Of a DNA stretch of 64,000 bases, positions 39,401 through 50,200 are shown in pieces. Source of the stretch: Datnioides undecimradiatus. Lineage: Eukaryota > Chordata > Actinopteri > Lobotiformes > Datnioididae. A program made the translations under genes and the position numbers. The notes below the pieces were generated by a model, which searched no databases, was not told where the DNA came from, and saw nothing but the letters and a program-made list of their open reading frames with translations. The first letter of the stretch is position 1; every line of letters begins with the position of its first letter. The stretch is from NCBI GenBank assembly GCA_008933995.1, contig WARS01000036.1, forward strand, positions 19,949,285 through 20,013,284, in the 5' to 3' direction.

Positions 39401-42400
39401 AGAAGCCGAAGAGAAGCACCTCAACGTGATAAAAAGCAGCACGCAAGGCTCTAGATTAAGTCAGATGATAACTGGTGGTTCCTTGTCACTAGACAAGTCA
39501 CACTTTGAGAGGTATGTAGTTGTAGTTAACAAATCAGATTCAATCCAATTTGAATCACTAGGATTCCTTGTGGAACTCAATCCGACAGCTGTTTTAGACT
39601 TCGACCCAAATTCAGCCAAACATGGATTACAGTGCTACTTTGATCAGCAGAGCACGGTTGGTGTCCATTCACCAGCACAGTACAAAATCACCGAAGGAGT
39701 TGAGGACATTGCAAACAAGCTGAGATTAACCCGAAACACCAGCTGGGTATTCTGCAATGGGGGTGTTGAGGATGAGGCACCTTCAGACATGGACCAGTGG
39801 TTGATGGACAAAGGAGCCTCTGTTCGCGATGTGATTTCTTTCTTGTGTCGGAAAGACGTGCTTCCAAACAAGAGATTCCTCGTCATTTTCTTACTTTTGT
39901 CAAGAGTGAGTGAGAGGATGGACCCTCTTGTGGAGACTTTCAGTACATTCTGGCAGGAGCTCAAAGGCACAGACCAAATCCTTTGTATATGTGACAGTGG
40001 AAAAGCGTTTACCTCCTGGAGGGATCTAATCAACGCTCGATGTGGAATCGACATCTCTAATAGATGCATATCCGAGCTCAGTTTTGGGGAAGTCAATGGC
40101 ACCGTCCTCAGCCTTTTGTCAAAAAACCGCAGATCCAGCCGTTTCCTACCGTGTGGTGGAGGAAGCAAAGTCCTGCTTGAAAAGAAAGTGGAACGTGGCC
40201 TGAACACCTTAGAGATCCTCTGTGTGAACCAATGCGAAGGGGGGAATGAGGACCAAATTGCCATAGAAGAGAACTTCTACAAGGGAGGGAAAGTGTCCTG
40301 GTGGAATTTCTATTTCTCAGAGCAACCTGGATCCATGCCCTTCATCAAACGAGACAAGTTTGACTTTATCATGAACACAGTTATTCCAGATTTGTCCTCC
40401 CTGAGAAAAGCCTGCGTGTTATTTAACCTGATGCATGTACCTGGATGTGGTGGGACAACTCTGGCCATGCATACTTTATGGGCTCTCCGTGACAAATACC
40501 GTTGCGCTGTCCTGAAGGACAGCAACGCTGACTTCTCTGAAGTGGCCAGTCAAGCAGTCAAACTTTTAACGTATGACCATGATGAGGCATTACCAAAGGT
40601 CCCTGTTTTGTTGCTGATAGACGACTTTGTTGATAAGGAAAAAGTATTTGACTTGCAGCAACTCATCGAACAAGAGTGTGCAAAGAGAGACATTCAGTCC
40701 AAGTCTGCACAGGTAATCCTCCTGAACTGTATGAGATCAGAGTCCCCTGAAGAGCCTGAAGCAACTGTAGACACAGTGTTTATTGGGAATAAGCTCTCTG
40801 AGAAGGAGCAGAAACTGTTTGAGGAAAAACTTAAAGAAATAGAGAAAAAACACAAGAATACTGAAACATTCTATGGATTCATGATCATGAAGAAGAACTT
40901 CAGGCCAGAGTATGTTCAGGGTGTGGCCCGTAATACCCTGAAGAGTTTCAACATCAATCAGAAACAGTCACAACTCCTGGCTGTTTTAGTCCTGTTGCAT
41001 GTATACTGTAAGGGTGCCTCTCTGTCTGTTTCTCTTTGTGAGGAATTTCTTGGTCTTCAACCAAAACCATTTTGTGGCACCATCAAAGTTGAAGAAGGAT
41101 TTGGGAAGTTTTCCAATTTGATTGCTCTCTCCTCAGTTGAGAGTAAGGTAGTGTTCAAAGCTGTGACAATAATCCATTCAAGCATTGCAAAGCACTGTTT
41201 GAAGGAACTTGCAACAACACACAATGTAAGCAAAGCTCATATTGCCGACCTTCTGCTGACCACAGACAAGCTTTATGAGAGCACACAAGGCAAAGACAAA
41301 CTCCTGCAAGATGTTCACTTCATTTTGGTGAAGAGAAATCATTCTGTTGAGGAGGAATCACAGTTCTCTCCACTAATCCAAGACATTACGAATGAAACCC
41401 CGGGACTAGAGGAGACGGTGCTAAAAAATGCATCAAAAAGATTTGAGAAGGATGCTGTTGTCTTCCAGTTACTAGCCAGGTATTATTACCTAAAAAAGAA
41501 GGAATTCTCAGAGGCGAAAGACTGGGCACAGGGAGCAAGAGAGCTTTCCAAAGACAGCTCGTATATCGCAGACACATCGGCGCAAGTTATCAAGCATGAG
41601 CTGAAGAGTGCCATTGCAGACTGCAAGGAAGAGCTTATTAAGCCCGAAAAGTTGGAAATGTTTCTCAAAATGGCTCAGTCAGCAATAGATGTATTCAAAG
41701 AAACACAGACCCTTGCAAAGAAGGAATCACTTCAGCGATTACACATCAAGACAGACAACTGCCCTTTTAATACATCAGGGTGCCTTGGAGAAATCCAGGT
41801 TGGAGTACTTGTCATTAATGTGCTGCAAAAGACCCCCGTCTTTTCTTCTAACAATGTCCGTCATGACATAATGAGTGGGGTTCTCTCTGGAGAGCTTAAA
41901 ATTCCAGATGTAGAGAGATCTGATCAATGGAGAAGCAAAAACAGACCCTACTACACCATTCTCAGGCAGTTTGAGGATCTTCTTTGCAACCTCAAATACA
42001 AGATGAAGGTCAACTTTGACTTCCTTCACAATTATTATATCAATCTGGGCTCCAGGTTTGGAATAAAAGACAGTCGTGAGCAAATAGCCCAAAATGAGCT
42101 CTTTAAATGTTTCAACCACTATGCAAAGCTGTTTTGCAAGACAGATTCTGCAGATCTTTTGAGGAACAAAACCTCACAAGCAATGCTGCAAATACACCAA
42201 GCAAAACAATACCTGGAGATGAACAGAGCTGATACGTATTCTGGGATTCTGAATTGTCTCTCTGACAACTGCTCACCTGAAAGAATGGATAAGATTGCTA
42301 AACAGTATAAATTTCTTTCTAACTATAATTTAACTGTGAAGGAGAAAATCAACCTCCTCTATGTCAATGTTGTGTTAAGTTGTATCAAACTGGAATCCCC

Positions 42401-43790
42401 ACACATTCAGCCGTACCCAAAGTTAATTGATCTCCTTTGCCGAGTTCTGGCCGAGCAAATCCCATTAAGTGAGATTCTGCCACTGCACTTCATTGCAGTT
42501 GCGCTGTTGTGGCCACAGCAGTACTGCTCCAGTCCAGCATGTAGAAGGCTGGGGACTTACATCTCACAGATGAGGAGTTCTTATCACACAGTGATGAAGG
42601 AAGTGTACAATGGCAAGAGTCCCGTTGTTCATTTCCTACTGGGGAAGAAGCAGGGATATGAAAAACTGGTTCCCTTTGGACAAATCAAAAGGTGCATCAC
42701 GGTTGAACAGGAGCAGTTCTCCATGGTGGAAAATGGCAAACTATGGAAAGACAGCAAGGTGGAGGAGCTGCTATGCAGGGTCACAGGCGAGGTGAAGGGC
42801 AAGCTCATCTTGGCAGATACTTGTGTCCCGGGTCTGAAGGTCGAAGTCACTCCAGTGTTTCCAAGTCAGCTTAGCGGGCATGCCGAGGGGTCAAAGGTGT
42901 CGTTCTTCTTAGGTTTCTCGGTGAAAGGCCCGGTCGCTCTCGACATTAACTAAACTATGAAAGCAGCTTGTTCAACACATTGTATTTTATGCAAATCTTC
43001 ATGGGTCCATCTGTTTTATACACCCTAGTATACTGATTTACATCCAATTAATTTTAATGTTATGTTGCATTTCAGTGTCTATTATGGCATTGGTACCTTA
43101 GTGAGAAATTATTGATAACGTGTTTTTTACCTGTTTTAAGTTTTTATCTTTTTATTTCATTAATACTTTTAAATGTCTTTTGTCTATTGTTTTAAAGAAC
43201 TTTGAATTTGTCCTGGTGTAGTGAGGGGCAAACAAAGCTGCCTCTAGCTGCCTCTGAATACCATTGTTTAAACAATACTTGTCAAGTATGGCCTTAAGTT
43301 GTGACAAATATCTTAAATATCCCATAATCAGAATGTGCACTGGAGCTCACAGGTCATTGCAAATGTGATCATTTTAAGGTTTAAATGACTGAAAGAAGAA
43401 ATATATCGCAAATCCATTTAATAATGTTGTGTCGTGAAATGAAATAATCTGCATTATGACTTTTACAATACATTTGTTTTTGAAAAGAACAACAACTGTG
43501 TAAGAATCAGCAATGTTTTACAAATAGTACCTTCAGTTCCTGCATTAATCATTTAAATAACCCATTTAAATAACCATTGATTACTGCGTTTTGATTTTTG
43601 GTGATTATTTTGACTCAGATTCTGTGGTACTACTGATCTTGTGTTTGAAATACACATTTATTTTTTTTTGTTGGTATATTTTACATTACTTTTGTGATAC
43701 TGTTCAAACAGCACTCCACGAAAAACATTAATGGACATTAAGTTTGGCAAAAGCTTTCAAATAAAGATGTACTGTAACATTATCGTGTAA
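36400..43790 (+). CDS. SAMD9/SAMD9L-like gene
   Basis: Large cytosolic innate-immunity protein of the SAMD9/SAMD9L family; the mammalian members are interferon-induced, restrict poxviruses and repress translation. Spliced from 38140 the protein is 1510 aa (human about 1585). Seen: an N-terminal SAM domain (about 17-85, EEWSKHQVREWVRKLG); a Schlafen-type AlbA_2 domain (about 130-290, EPCHEYKGF, TNGTIHFGIGD) with a Lys-rich loop (256-270); a SIR2-like region (about 350-600); a STAND P-loop NTPase with Walker A PGCGGTTLA (674-682) and Walker B VPVLLLIDDF (727-736); a helical TPR-like region (about 900-1350); and a C-terminal OB-fold-like segment (GEVKGKLILADTCVPGLKVE). The body is one exon. Intact, with no frameshift. 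Codons are clearly more A/T-ending than in neighbouring clasp1. Not present between TFCP2L1 and GLI2 in mammals. Confidence 0.93.
37080..37445 (-). mobile_element. decayed Tc1-like transposon in samd9-like intron 1
   Basis: Minus-strand fragments in order: TKRPTATLKELQGCLS (near 37370-37315), VLHMSDLW followed by a stop and RVAK (near 37265-37225), and VPQTMWEKVPWADEI (near 37185-37135). These match the helix-turn-helix (vTLKELQ), the LHRsGLyGRVAkkKP linker and the first-Asp block (MWkKVLWSDETK) of Tc1 transposases. Frameshifts and stops show it is dead. Ends were not found. Confidence 0.78.
37941..38003 (+). CDS. samd9-like alternative initiator exon A
   Basis: Acceptor CTCCTGCAG, donor GTAGAG. 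ATG at 37980 gives MDDQEKIK ending in phase 0, which joins GEEEDLSPAVEEWS of the main exon. A second ATG at 37964 opens a short frame (MVSQLPWMIRKK, then stop). If spliced to exon B the frame would stop after two codons, so A and B look mutually exclusive. Confidence 0.6.
38099..38163 (+). CDS. samd9-like initiator exon B
   Basis: Acceptor TTGTTGCAG, donor GTAAAT. ATG at 38140 (context GGTATGG) gives MADQGKIK, phase 0, joining GEEEDL. Six of eight residues equal those of exon A, and both exons begin CATT and carry an A-rich C-terminus, so one is a duplicate of the other. Preferred start because it is nearer the main exon. Confidence 0.7.
38445..42953 (+). CDS. samd9-like main exon
   Basis: Acceptor AATTTTAG. 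Open for 1503 codons from GEEEDLSPAVEEWSKHQ to VKGPVALDIN and TAA at 42951-42953. The SAM domain lies within its first 70 codons, so a start at the in-frame GTG at 38496 would cut that domain and is rejected. Confidence 0.95.
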   Translation, partial: GEEEDLSPAVEEWSKHQVREWVRKLGVDEKVAEILFREDINGPSLLLLDVSDLNAMGVTFGPTKLVIHARDEVVKLKKEEPTSSANQPGMPRKPYPFCRYHDTYRYMESSILDVTESGASDLIEPCHEYKGFTRTTEETKMGKFTSEVIRFAAACMNSRTNGTIHFGIGDKPEFTHGEVLGVVVEDKEAFANELKSAIDGYFEHKHKGAAQICIKPPRFVEVLNRNMTTSDKCVIEVDIVPDSTICEENIYHTFNVDTKKAKKKAKAKETDKTEMPSKRFFVRDGGSSRDLLAPTTFAKHMEEYNQFVERIAQLSQLRKEAEEKHLNVIKSSTQGSRLSQMITGGSLSLDKSHFERYVVVVNKSDSIQFESLGFLVELNPTAVLDFDPNSAKHGLQCYFDQQSTVGVHSPAQYKITEGVEDIANKLRLTRNTSWVFCNGGVEDEAPSDMDQWLMDKGASVRDVISFLCRKDVLPNKRFLVIFLLLSRVSERMDPLVETFSTFWQELKGTDQILCICDSGKAFTSWRDLINARCGIDISNRCISELSFGEVNGTVLSLLSKNRRSSRFLPCGGGSKVLLEKKVERGLNTLEILCVNQCEGGNEDQIAIEENFYKGGKVSWWNFYFSEQPGSMPFIKRDKFDFIMNTVIPDLSSLRKACVLFNLMHVPGCGGTTLAMHTLWALRDKYRCAVLKDSNADFSEVASQAVKLLTYDHDEALPKVPVLLLIDDFVDKEKVFDLQQLIEQECAKRDIQSKSAQVILLNCMRSESPEEPEATVDTVFIGNKLSEKEQKLFEEKLKEIEKKHKNTETFYGFMIMKKNFRPEYVQGVARNTLKSFNINQKQSQLLAVLVLLHVYCKGASLSVSLCEEFLGLQPKPFCGTIKVEEGFGKFSNLIALSSVESKVVFKAVTIIHSSIAKHCLKELATTHNVSKAHIADLLLTTDKLYESTQGKDKLLQDVHFILVKRNHSVEEESQFSPLIQDITNETPGLEETVLKNASKRFEKDAVVFQLLARYYYLKKKEFSEAKDWAQGARELSKDSSYIADTSAQVIKHELKSAIADCKEELIKPEKLEMFLKMAQSAIDVFKETQTLAKKESLQRLHIKTDNCPFNTSGCLGEIQVGVLVINVLQKTPVFSSNNVRHDIMSGVLSGELKIPDVERSDQWRSKNRPYYTILRQFEDLLCNLKYKMKVNFDFLHNYYINLGSRFGIKDSREQIAQNELFKCFNHYAKLFCKTDSADLLRNKTSQAMLQIHQAKQYLEMNRADTYSGILNCLSDNCSPERMDKIAKQYKFLSNYNLTVKEKINLLYVNVVLSCIKLESPHIQPYPKLIDLLCRVLAEQIPLSEILPLHFIAVALLWPQQYCSSPACRRLGTYISQMRSSYHTVMKEVYNGKSPVVHFLLGKKQGYEKLVPFGQIKRCITVEQEQFSMVENGKLWKDSKVEELLCRVTGEVKGKLILADTCVPGLKVEVTPVFPSQLSGHAEGSKVSFFLGFSVKGPVALDIN
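42954..43790 (+). other. samd9-like 3' UTR
   Basis: A/T-rich and non-coding, ending after AATAAA at 43760-43765 (TTTCAAATAAAGATG). The cleavage site is inferred. Confidence 0.6.
43760..43765 (+). terminator. poly(A) signal of the samd9-like gene
   Basis: AATAAA about 0.8 kb after the stop. Weaker alternatives such as AATAAC near 43555 precede it. Confidence 0.55.
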
Positions 43791-43999
43791 GACTTCCTTT
43801 GAAATTCACTGCACAAGCTGTTTGTCTCTTGTTCAACACTTAGAAACACATAACTACCTCAATACTGATCAAGTCCATTATCTCTAAAAGAAATATAAAA
43901 TATATGGTAAGATGAAAAGATGCACACCAAATGTGTATATATTTGCAATAAGTGCAAGTACTGTGACTGTCCATTTAAGTATGTATGTACCTGTATCAA

Positions 44000-44013
44000 C
44001 CACTAGAGGGCGC
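44000..44013 (+). promoter_or_regulatory. CTCF-type motif
   Basis: CCACTAGAGGGCGC fits the CTCF core CCA(C/G)(C/T)AG(A/G)(G/T)GGC(A/G)C at every position. It is located about 0.2 kb beyond the samd9-like gene, between it and gli2. Possibly carried by a dispersed repeat. Confidence 0.55.
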
Positions 44014-46260
44014 CACAAGCTGAGAAATGGTATAACGTTGAGTTGTGTCGTCCAAGGTCTATGATTGACCGTAATATTACATTAGAGGTGCAGTATTTAT
44101 TTTTGAGCTCTATTGTTCAAGACCAGAAGCACATGATGACGTTATGTTAAAGCACACCTAAATGCACTTTTTCTCAAGGTGCAGGACAGTGGGTGTCTTA
44201 AACGAATCACTCCATTGAAAGTGAACAAGACAGAGAAAACAGAATTTGTGTTCACATGTGCAAGAGGTATAATTTCCCCTTGGCCAGCTTTAGTTCAGCA
44301 GGTTTCAGTACATACTCAGATCGTAAATTTTGCAATACTGGAGTAAAAAACACAAACGTATTACTGTCATGAGATACCTAATATACAAAAAACAAAATTA
44401 CTCATTGTGCAGAATTGGCTATTTCAGAATAATGTATATTCTTAAATTAAAAATAGTGTGCATTAGTCCTATAATTCCTATAATATTCCTATATTGCTAT
44501 AAAATTACAAATAAGGTAATTTGGTCATTAGCGTGCAGTGGTTATGTCCGGCCATGTCAGTCAAGATGGATTGAGTCAGATGTTCTCCCTAGGTATATGT
44601 GGCACTGCAACACATGGCTGAAGGCAATCTTCAGAAGGTCATCTTTCAGGGGTCAAAGGTCATTCTCGTGATCAGTTAGTCTATTGTAGTGAAAGGGAGC
44701 TGTGGAAACCAAACAAAGGTGTTGATTCGAGATGCATGTTCCTGCGTTCGCTCAATCGGAGATGAGCTGTTTTCTCCCACAGCTGTCTTGGTTAGCTTTG
44801 GTCAGCTAAGACTGAAACACAGAGGTGCATTGAGAAGACTAATGCCATGTCGCTGGCAGGGTGTCACTGTGATTTGCTGCCACTGGCACAAAAGTGAAAC
44901 CTGCACCTTTGGCAGAGAAGGTCAACAGGGTCCAAGTGTGGGAGTGAAACATTATGCGCCTGCTGATCCCTGTCAGAGAACCAGGCTTCGACATCTTCAT
45001 TATACACTTGGAAAGTCAAAGTGAGCGTGTTACTGTGTCATCCTGCTGTTTATACTGTCACTGGAGACCAGTGTTGAAGAAACAAGCGAAAGGTTTGTGA
45101 ATTTAAAATGAAATAAATGTGAATTAGCTTTAGGACACTGTTGGACATGATGGATGCTGAGATACCAGGTGCGATCAGAGAGTTCCCTGATGTGGTTCTT
45201 GTTGGAAGTGGAGTGCAGCATGGTGACACTGATGCAGCAGGTGTGAGCAACAACTTTTGTGAGTCTATATTCTGTTACGTCACACGATCAGTATCTGGCC
45301 CCATGTTACACATGCTTCGTGACTTCTTGTGGGTGCCCATTTGTGCATTCACACCACGGACCTCAAACGTCGGCAGAGAGCAAACATCAGATTCTGTGTC
45401 AGTCCCCAACCTTCATGTCAAGAGTCATCATTGGTGAGCTAAGACCCAGAGACCAAAAAAAAAAAGACCAAACAAGGTGCATCAGATCAGCAGCACTACC
45501 AAAGGTATGCCATTTGCTTTCTTTGACATCAGTTGCACTTCCAGGGAGCGTTCCAGGTGCGGCAGGAGCACCAGGATCAGTGCATCGCTGCATAAGGTGA
45601 CAACTTGGAGATGAACGACAGCAAATATTGAATAGCAATATATTTAGGGATGAGGTTGGTGCTTTTTCTTATTTAAAAAACAAAAAGAACCAAGCCAAAC
45701 AATGAAATGATGAGTTAAGCACATTAATGAGTTAATCTGTAGTTCGTTCCACAGTCACAGTCCTGGTTCCACAAGCACTGAATAACACATAAAGTGTGTT
45801 TTAATCTGCGAACGCACTTTTATTCCTCCTGTTTGAGCAAATCGTTTGTTAATTTAAAGATTTTCGTCAGCTTAAGGAACAAATGGGCTCGGAGCTGAGT
45901 GCCTCACACAGATAAAGGCGAGTATGAAAGTGTTGATTAATGGATTGACACGTTTGGTTTTTGTTTTATTTAATAGGATTTGTTAAAAGTGACTAAAACA
46001 ATAAATACTGCCACTTTAAAATCATGAACAGACAGGACTGTGATTTCAATTTAAGCGTAACTTTGAGAGGTTATTTGCAGAGACAGCATTACTGGCAGAT
46101 GGTCCAAAACATGGCCTGTGGTGGTTTCGACACATTACTTCTTGTCCTGTAGAGAGCGTCTCAGAGCTGTGTAGCACTGATCTCAGCTCAGTCAGGTCTG
46201 ACTAAGCCCTTTGTTGCAGAAAAGAAAAACTCTCTTCTCTCTCTTTTCCTCTGTCTTTGG
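44014..46260. other. gene-free intergenic DNA
   Basis: A/T-rich. No exon-like structure, RNA gene or nameable repeat. Short open frames (such as 45141-45437) lack family resemblance and splice context. Confidence 0.5.
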
Positions 46261-47250
46261 CAGGCCGGTGAAGTTTTTATTTTAGACGAACTGAAAAAGC
46301 ACGTGTGTTCCCTCGGCGGTCAGCGGGGATGAAAGCGATCCCGATCATCTTGCGCCGTTCTGCCATAAAGTGCAGCTGTCCACCCTACATTAACACATCT
46401 GTGAAAAGCTGAGCCGGCTGAAAATTGGAAGAAAAACTCACAGTCGGCTGCGCCGGTCTGAGATTTGGCCTTCGCAAAAGCTGTTCTCGCTGCAACAATG
46501 CTTCCAGTTCATGACGCATCTCTGCTACGATTAGGAAGCGAGCTTGGGGTAAACATTTCCAAGACTTTTTATGACGATGCACAGTGCCACAGTCGCACTT
46601 ATGATGGATAACGTAGTTTCTTTTTCCAGGGAATCGAGGAATTTAATATATGGACCTGTAGGACAGTTTCCCACAACCCCCTGAGTAACCGTCCTCATTG
46701 AGCCTAAAATACACGACCCTGTTGACCTTTCTCCCAAAAGTCCACCACCACCCAACCCAACCTCCCAGCTCTGTCTGCTCCGCTTTGAATTATAACCTTT
46801 GCACACTGGCGGGAGCACAATGTGACGATTGTGATTGTATTTTAATTCTGATGGCGAGTGAAAAAAGATAGCTTCCTCTGAGAATGGGCTAGATTTATGG
46901 GCCCTGTCCTGGCCGCCGGCCCCACATCCTCTCTGATCTGCTTTTACTCCGACGACCCCTCGACCCTGGGGGGTCATTAGAGAGCCCCCGAATGGTCCGG
47001 TTGGCTGCCAGCCCATCTTGCACTGCTTGTTTTCCAATCAAATCACTATATTTAACGAGGACACGAGCCCAGGGCCAAGTCCAAACAGACATCTGTTTGA
47101 AATTGTTCCTCGCAATTATTTCACACAGAAGTTCTCCCTCTGCACCCCCGTCCGCACTCCTCGCCCCACTTTGGTCTTTTGTTTGTTGTTGTTGTTTGTT
47201 TTCAGCAAATCCTCCCCCTCTGGATTGCTAATGGACAGAACTGAGAGAGA
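46261..47250. other. gene-free interval, possible regulatory DNA downstream of gli2
   Basis: Higher complexity and GC than its flanks, no repeats, and homeodomain or CCAAT-like words (TTTTAATTC near 46840, CCAATCAAATCAC near 47034). No sustained coding frame. Candidate conserved non-coding DNA; conservation cannot be tested here. Confidence 0.3.
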
Positions 47251-50200
47251 GAAGGGGGTGGGGGGTTTGTGGCGAGGGTCTGGCTCCTGGAACCGCTGTC
47301 ATAGAGCTACGCAGTCAGAGGAGAATAGGGAAACCAGCGAGGGCCTTTTTGATTTAGCACAAAGCAGGTTTTTCACTCTGAACACAGGGAACAGCTTTTA
47401 CAATCAGGCCCTGTACTGCTGCCAGCTCACATGACGTCTCCATCAAGGCTGTCAGTCAGTGGCTTTCATACCCTGGTGGCTGGTGGCTGTACAAACAGGG
47501 CTTATCTGACAGAGCACAGAGGAAAATGCACTTATAATTGTGATTACTGGTAACCGGTTCAATGGGTTTTTTCATTTTTGAAACACAAAGCATACAGGCC
47601 CCGAATGTTTCCTTCCATAGAAGATCATGAGATGTTGTATGTTGACACATCATCCACATTGAGCCTTTGTCCAATTTCTATCCCTGAATAACTTTCAGAC
47701 CAAAAAGCCTCTCCTCCTTTGGGACTTTGTTCAAACAGTCAATTTTGAGGAAAAGGTCACACTGAGATCTTCCCGTCATCCAATCACAAAGCAGCTTTGC
47801 AGTTGTAGAACAACATGAGCAGGTCTGATGTTTAGTATTGGAGTATTGGACACATTTTGACCTCCTGACGAAAGGTTAAGTGATTATAATTCATCTTGAG
47901 TGGGACACGAAGGTCTGCACAGACTTGCAATGGAGATTCATCCGATGGTTGTTGAGACATTTCACCCAAAACCAGAGCTGTCCTATCAGAAACGTCTGTT
48001 AATCACCTGTGTGTGCATCAGGGACAATGATTACGCCTGATTACTATGACATCGCTTCATCCATATCTGAGAAAGACGGGAACAAGTCCTACATAAGGAC
48101 CTAAATTGGCACAGAATATAAAGTCTGATTTCCTGGAAACATAATGATTCTGCATAAGTGCAGGAGCATGATGGATTTACCAAAAATAGACAACTAAATG
48201 CTTTTGCCTTAGTGATTCATACTTGGATCGCAGCTGCTCTCTGATCCAGTCCGTCGGTGGGTGATGCACTGCAGCTGCGTGATGTGTGTCGTGTATTTGA
48301 GCCTTTAGCAGGAGTTTCCTGCTGTCGGTCAGAACGATGCTCTCAGTCACCCCCACCCATGTCGCCGCAGATGAGATGTGTGATAATGCATTGTCACCTA
48401 AAATGGGACGTTTTGACACTTTGGAGTGCTAAAAGCAGGGGTATCAGAGTGGACCTTAGCGCTGTACCTGAGTCACACTAAAAGCACAGTAGTGAGTGGT
48501 TTTCCTTCAGACATTTGGTAAAAGATGCAACTAAGGACAGGATGCATGTGTGGCACTCATCTGTGGAGGATTAGATCCTTAATTTTTGAATATTAAGTGG
48601 TGCAAAGATGCAATGAGAAGTTACTGAAAAGCAGCCAGGGTGTCTGCAGGGCCTTAAAGAGCCAGAAAATGTCTTGAATTCAGTTTTAAAATCTCAATCA
48701 AAGCCATTAAATAATATTAAATTTAGTTTTTTGTGGTCTGAATCACCAGAAACATTTCATTTATTAATTTTTTTATTTCTTGTGTCCACATTTATCTTCA
48801 AACCCACCACTGAACCAGATACTGTCTTCTGAATTTATGCACTTACCTGTTGGCATATAGAGCATCCAAACTCCCTTTAACAACCATATTCCTGCATAAA
48901 ATCAACCTCTGCACAGGGTTACATATTGTTTACCTGTATACTTACCTGCAATGGTTCAATACATGAAGAAAAATATTAAAAGTATGAAAAATCCAGTGCA
49001 ACAACGGGCCTCACTGATGCCGCTTTCCCCTCAGCAATGTTCTCAATCCCTCCAGACTTTGGCCAAACACTCAGTGAATCAGTTCATTGTTAAAATTGTT
49101 TAAATTCTAAAAATAAAACAATAAACGAAAAGAATATTTCCTTTTTAGTTCACAAACAACAACGCAGCATCTTCTGATGAAGATGACTCGATCAAACACC
49201 TGAGTCAACAGCGATGAAGATGGGTTTTTTTTCGCATTTTTAGATGCAGTTTAACCAGCTTTGAGAGTTTTATAATGACATAAAGAGCGAAGCGGTTGTT
49301 CCTGAGAATAGACACCAGTATCCCACACGCTGGCATTACGTCCAGGATATATGCAACACTTGTTCCTTCCTCCTAACAGCAGCCAAAGTGGTTCACCATC
49401 CTGCACGGACCTGCCGCGTGCGCTAAAAAGAGCAACTTTATTTGGCAAGTGGGCCATTGTGCATTGTATGGAAGGAAACAATCTGTGTTTTGTCCGGGAT
49501 GACTTTTTTTTCCTGCCTTCAGCTCTGAAGGGGGGAGGAGTGGGCGAGAACCGTGACTACATGATACTTATGAGATGTTCGTGTTAAACTCGAGTCACCA
49601 GATGGGACTCAAGGTAACTGACCCCGGAGCTGTACGTGCTGTGGTTGGCTCATGGCACCAACATCCTCTTTGTTCTATTGATTTGTGATGGTATGAAGAT
49701 TATCTGAGTGCTCAGCTCTTTCAGGGGATTCCAGGCATGTATGATTAAGGGCAACAAACATGCTAAAATACACGTTCTTAAGGTTGAACAGGTAAATTTT
49801 GAGTGTAGAGCGCTTTTTTGTTGAGGCCCAGTCATTCCTCTGTCTCTCAGCTGTGCTTAGCTATTCAAACTGTAGTTCAAGTTGGCATTTCCACTACATA
49901 ATTACAGTGTTGTGGATGTGAAAATACTAGTCCATCCACAGCGGCTTTTATGTAGCAACATCAGCCACAGCCCAGGTCTCCAAACCCCTAAACAAGGTCA
50001 AGGGTTCAGGTTTGGGGTGGGAAACCTCCTCTGGTCTATTAGCGTGTTTTTGCTGCAGGAGAAGCAAAAAAAAAGCACTGATGAGACGTTTTCACAGTGT
50101 CGGGCAGGCGCTCGGGTCGATGCGGCCCCAAGAAAATGTGAGCGAGCCAAACCAAAGGAACATTAGCGAAAACGGAACTGCTCGTACTCCCTGTGGTCTT

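Noticed and set aside
38496-42953. Start of the samd9-like protein at the GTG at 38496
   Set aside because: It would remove the first part of the SAM domain; an acceptor at 38444 and upstream ATG exons restore the frame.
45141-45437. 98-codon open frame (MDMMDAEIPGAIREFPDVVL...)
   Set aside because: Looks protein-like at first, but no family match, no codon bias and no splice partners; left as unexplained.
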